Assembly: GCF_025821625.1 (NCBI RefSeq) | Contig: NZ_JACKSH010000145.1 | Span: 1-42,409 of the forward strand | Length of the DNA stretch: 42,409 nt | Reading direction: 5' to 3' | Source of the DNA: Mycolicibacterium pyrenivorans | GTDB lineage: Bacteria > Actinomycetota > Actinomycetes > Mycobacteriales > Mycobacteriaceae | In this document: positions 42,318-42,409 of the stretch, piece by piece | Position numbering within the stretch: the stretch's first letter is position 1 | How the letters are laid out: the number at the start of each line of letters is the position of its first letter | Made by a program: the position numbers and the translations under genes | The notes under the pieces: model-generated | The model's database searches: none | The model's input: only the letters and a program-made list of their open reading frames with translations | Told to the model about the DNA's origin: nothing

Positions 42318-42341
42318 ACTCCTCACCTTGTTGTGGGGAGT
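42318..42341. terminator. Bidirectional hairpin after xthA
   Basis: ACTCCTCAC and GTGGGGAGT form a 9-bp stem (one G-T pair) with loop CTTGTT, followed by TTTCGGG on the plus strand. It could end xthA transcription and lies at the 3' end of the leftward ORF that enters from the right. Confidence 0.5.
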
Positions 42342-42409
42342 TTCGGGCTGATTCCGCCGAGCATGAGGTAGATCATCGAGGTCAGTGATTTGGCGGTGTG
42401 ATGGCCGTA
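42323..42409 (-). CDS. 3' end of a leftward gene, unassigned
   Basis: The last 28 codons of an ORF entering from beyond the window: YGHHTAKSLTSMIYLMLGGI then SPKLPTTR and TGA. The family cannot be identified from this; a transposase C-terminus is possible. The stop codon lies inside the stem of the hairpin noted here. Confidence 0.3.
   Translation of the reverse strand, partial: YGHHTAKSLTSMIYLMLGGISPKLPTTR

Noticed and set aside
1..42409. tRNA genes, rRNA genes, CRISPR arrays or prophage modules
   Set aside because: No cloverleaf, regularly spaced repeat or phage structural gene was noticed on reading; a dedicated RNA-gene search was not possible here.

Overview
The window is actinobacterial and almost certainly from a member of the Mycobacteriaceae, most likely a fast-growing Mycolicibacterium. 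Evidence: high G+C with GTG starts and ATGA stop/start overlaps; an mceA-F cassette; a mycofactocin-type short-chain dehydrogenase; a type VII secretion substrate pair; and a gene order (SDR, moeA, psd, pssA, CDC48-like ATPase ... LON protein, ybdK, sodC, LytR_C protein, DUF3263 protein, def, GNAT, xthA) that matches the Mycobacterium tuberculosis Rv0439c-Rv0427c neighbourhood as I remember it, read in the opposite orientation. No tRNA, rRNA or CRISPR array was seen.

Region 1 (1-15,350) is an accessory island, visibly poorer in G+C than what follows. It is bracketed by decayed insertion sequences: an IS3-family remnant fused to a broken CaiB-type CoA transferase on the left, and a frameshifted IS1182-like transposase on the right. 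Between them lie a mycofactocin-type SDR, an mceABCDEF cassette with a small secreted protein but no yrbE permease genes, an NTF2-like protein, two SDR fragments, and a divergent DUF35/thiolase-fold pair resembling the steroid side-chain retro-aldolase. Together these suggest import and breakdown of a steroid-like or other hydrophobic substrate, in a locus that has been partly dismantled.

Region 2 (15,357-24,177) is core-like: a HAD phosphatase, two bacterial PH-domain membrane proteins, then a compact rightward series of SDR, moeA, psd, pssA and a two-domain AAA ATPase. It covers molybdopterin maturation and phosphatidylserine/phosphatidylethanolamine synthesis.

Region 3 (24,178-34,072) is a cation-homeostasis block lying between two otherwise neighbouring conserved genes. 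It has a DUF1707 membrane protein behind a striking 18-bp inverted repeat, a K+/H+ antiporter divergent from a TrkA-type NAD-binding protein, a complete overlapping mrpA(B)CDEFG antiporter operon, and a SAM methyltransferase at its end.

Region 4 (34,073-39,010 and 41,451-42,257) returns to the conserved backbone: LON protein, glutamate-cysteine ligase homologue, SodC, LytR_C protein, DUF3263 protein, peptide deformylase, GNAT acetyltransferase and exonuclease III. Several genes here and in region 2 have a TANNNT box 6-9 nt before the start codon, as expected for leaderless transcripts. The backbone is interrupted at 39,011-41,450 by a three-gene cassette: an EspC-like protein with a YxxxD signal, a WXG-containing protein with a glycine-rich hydrophobic C-terminus, and a membrane protein broken by an apparent single-base frameshift. 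This looks like a type VII secreted effector (possibly toxin) module with a candidate immunity partner, and it is the best candidate here for an undescribed system.
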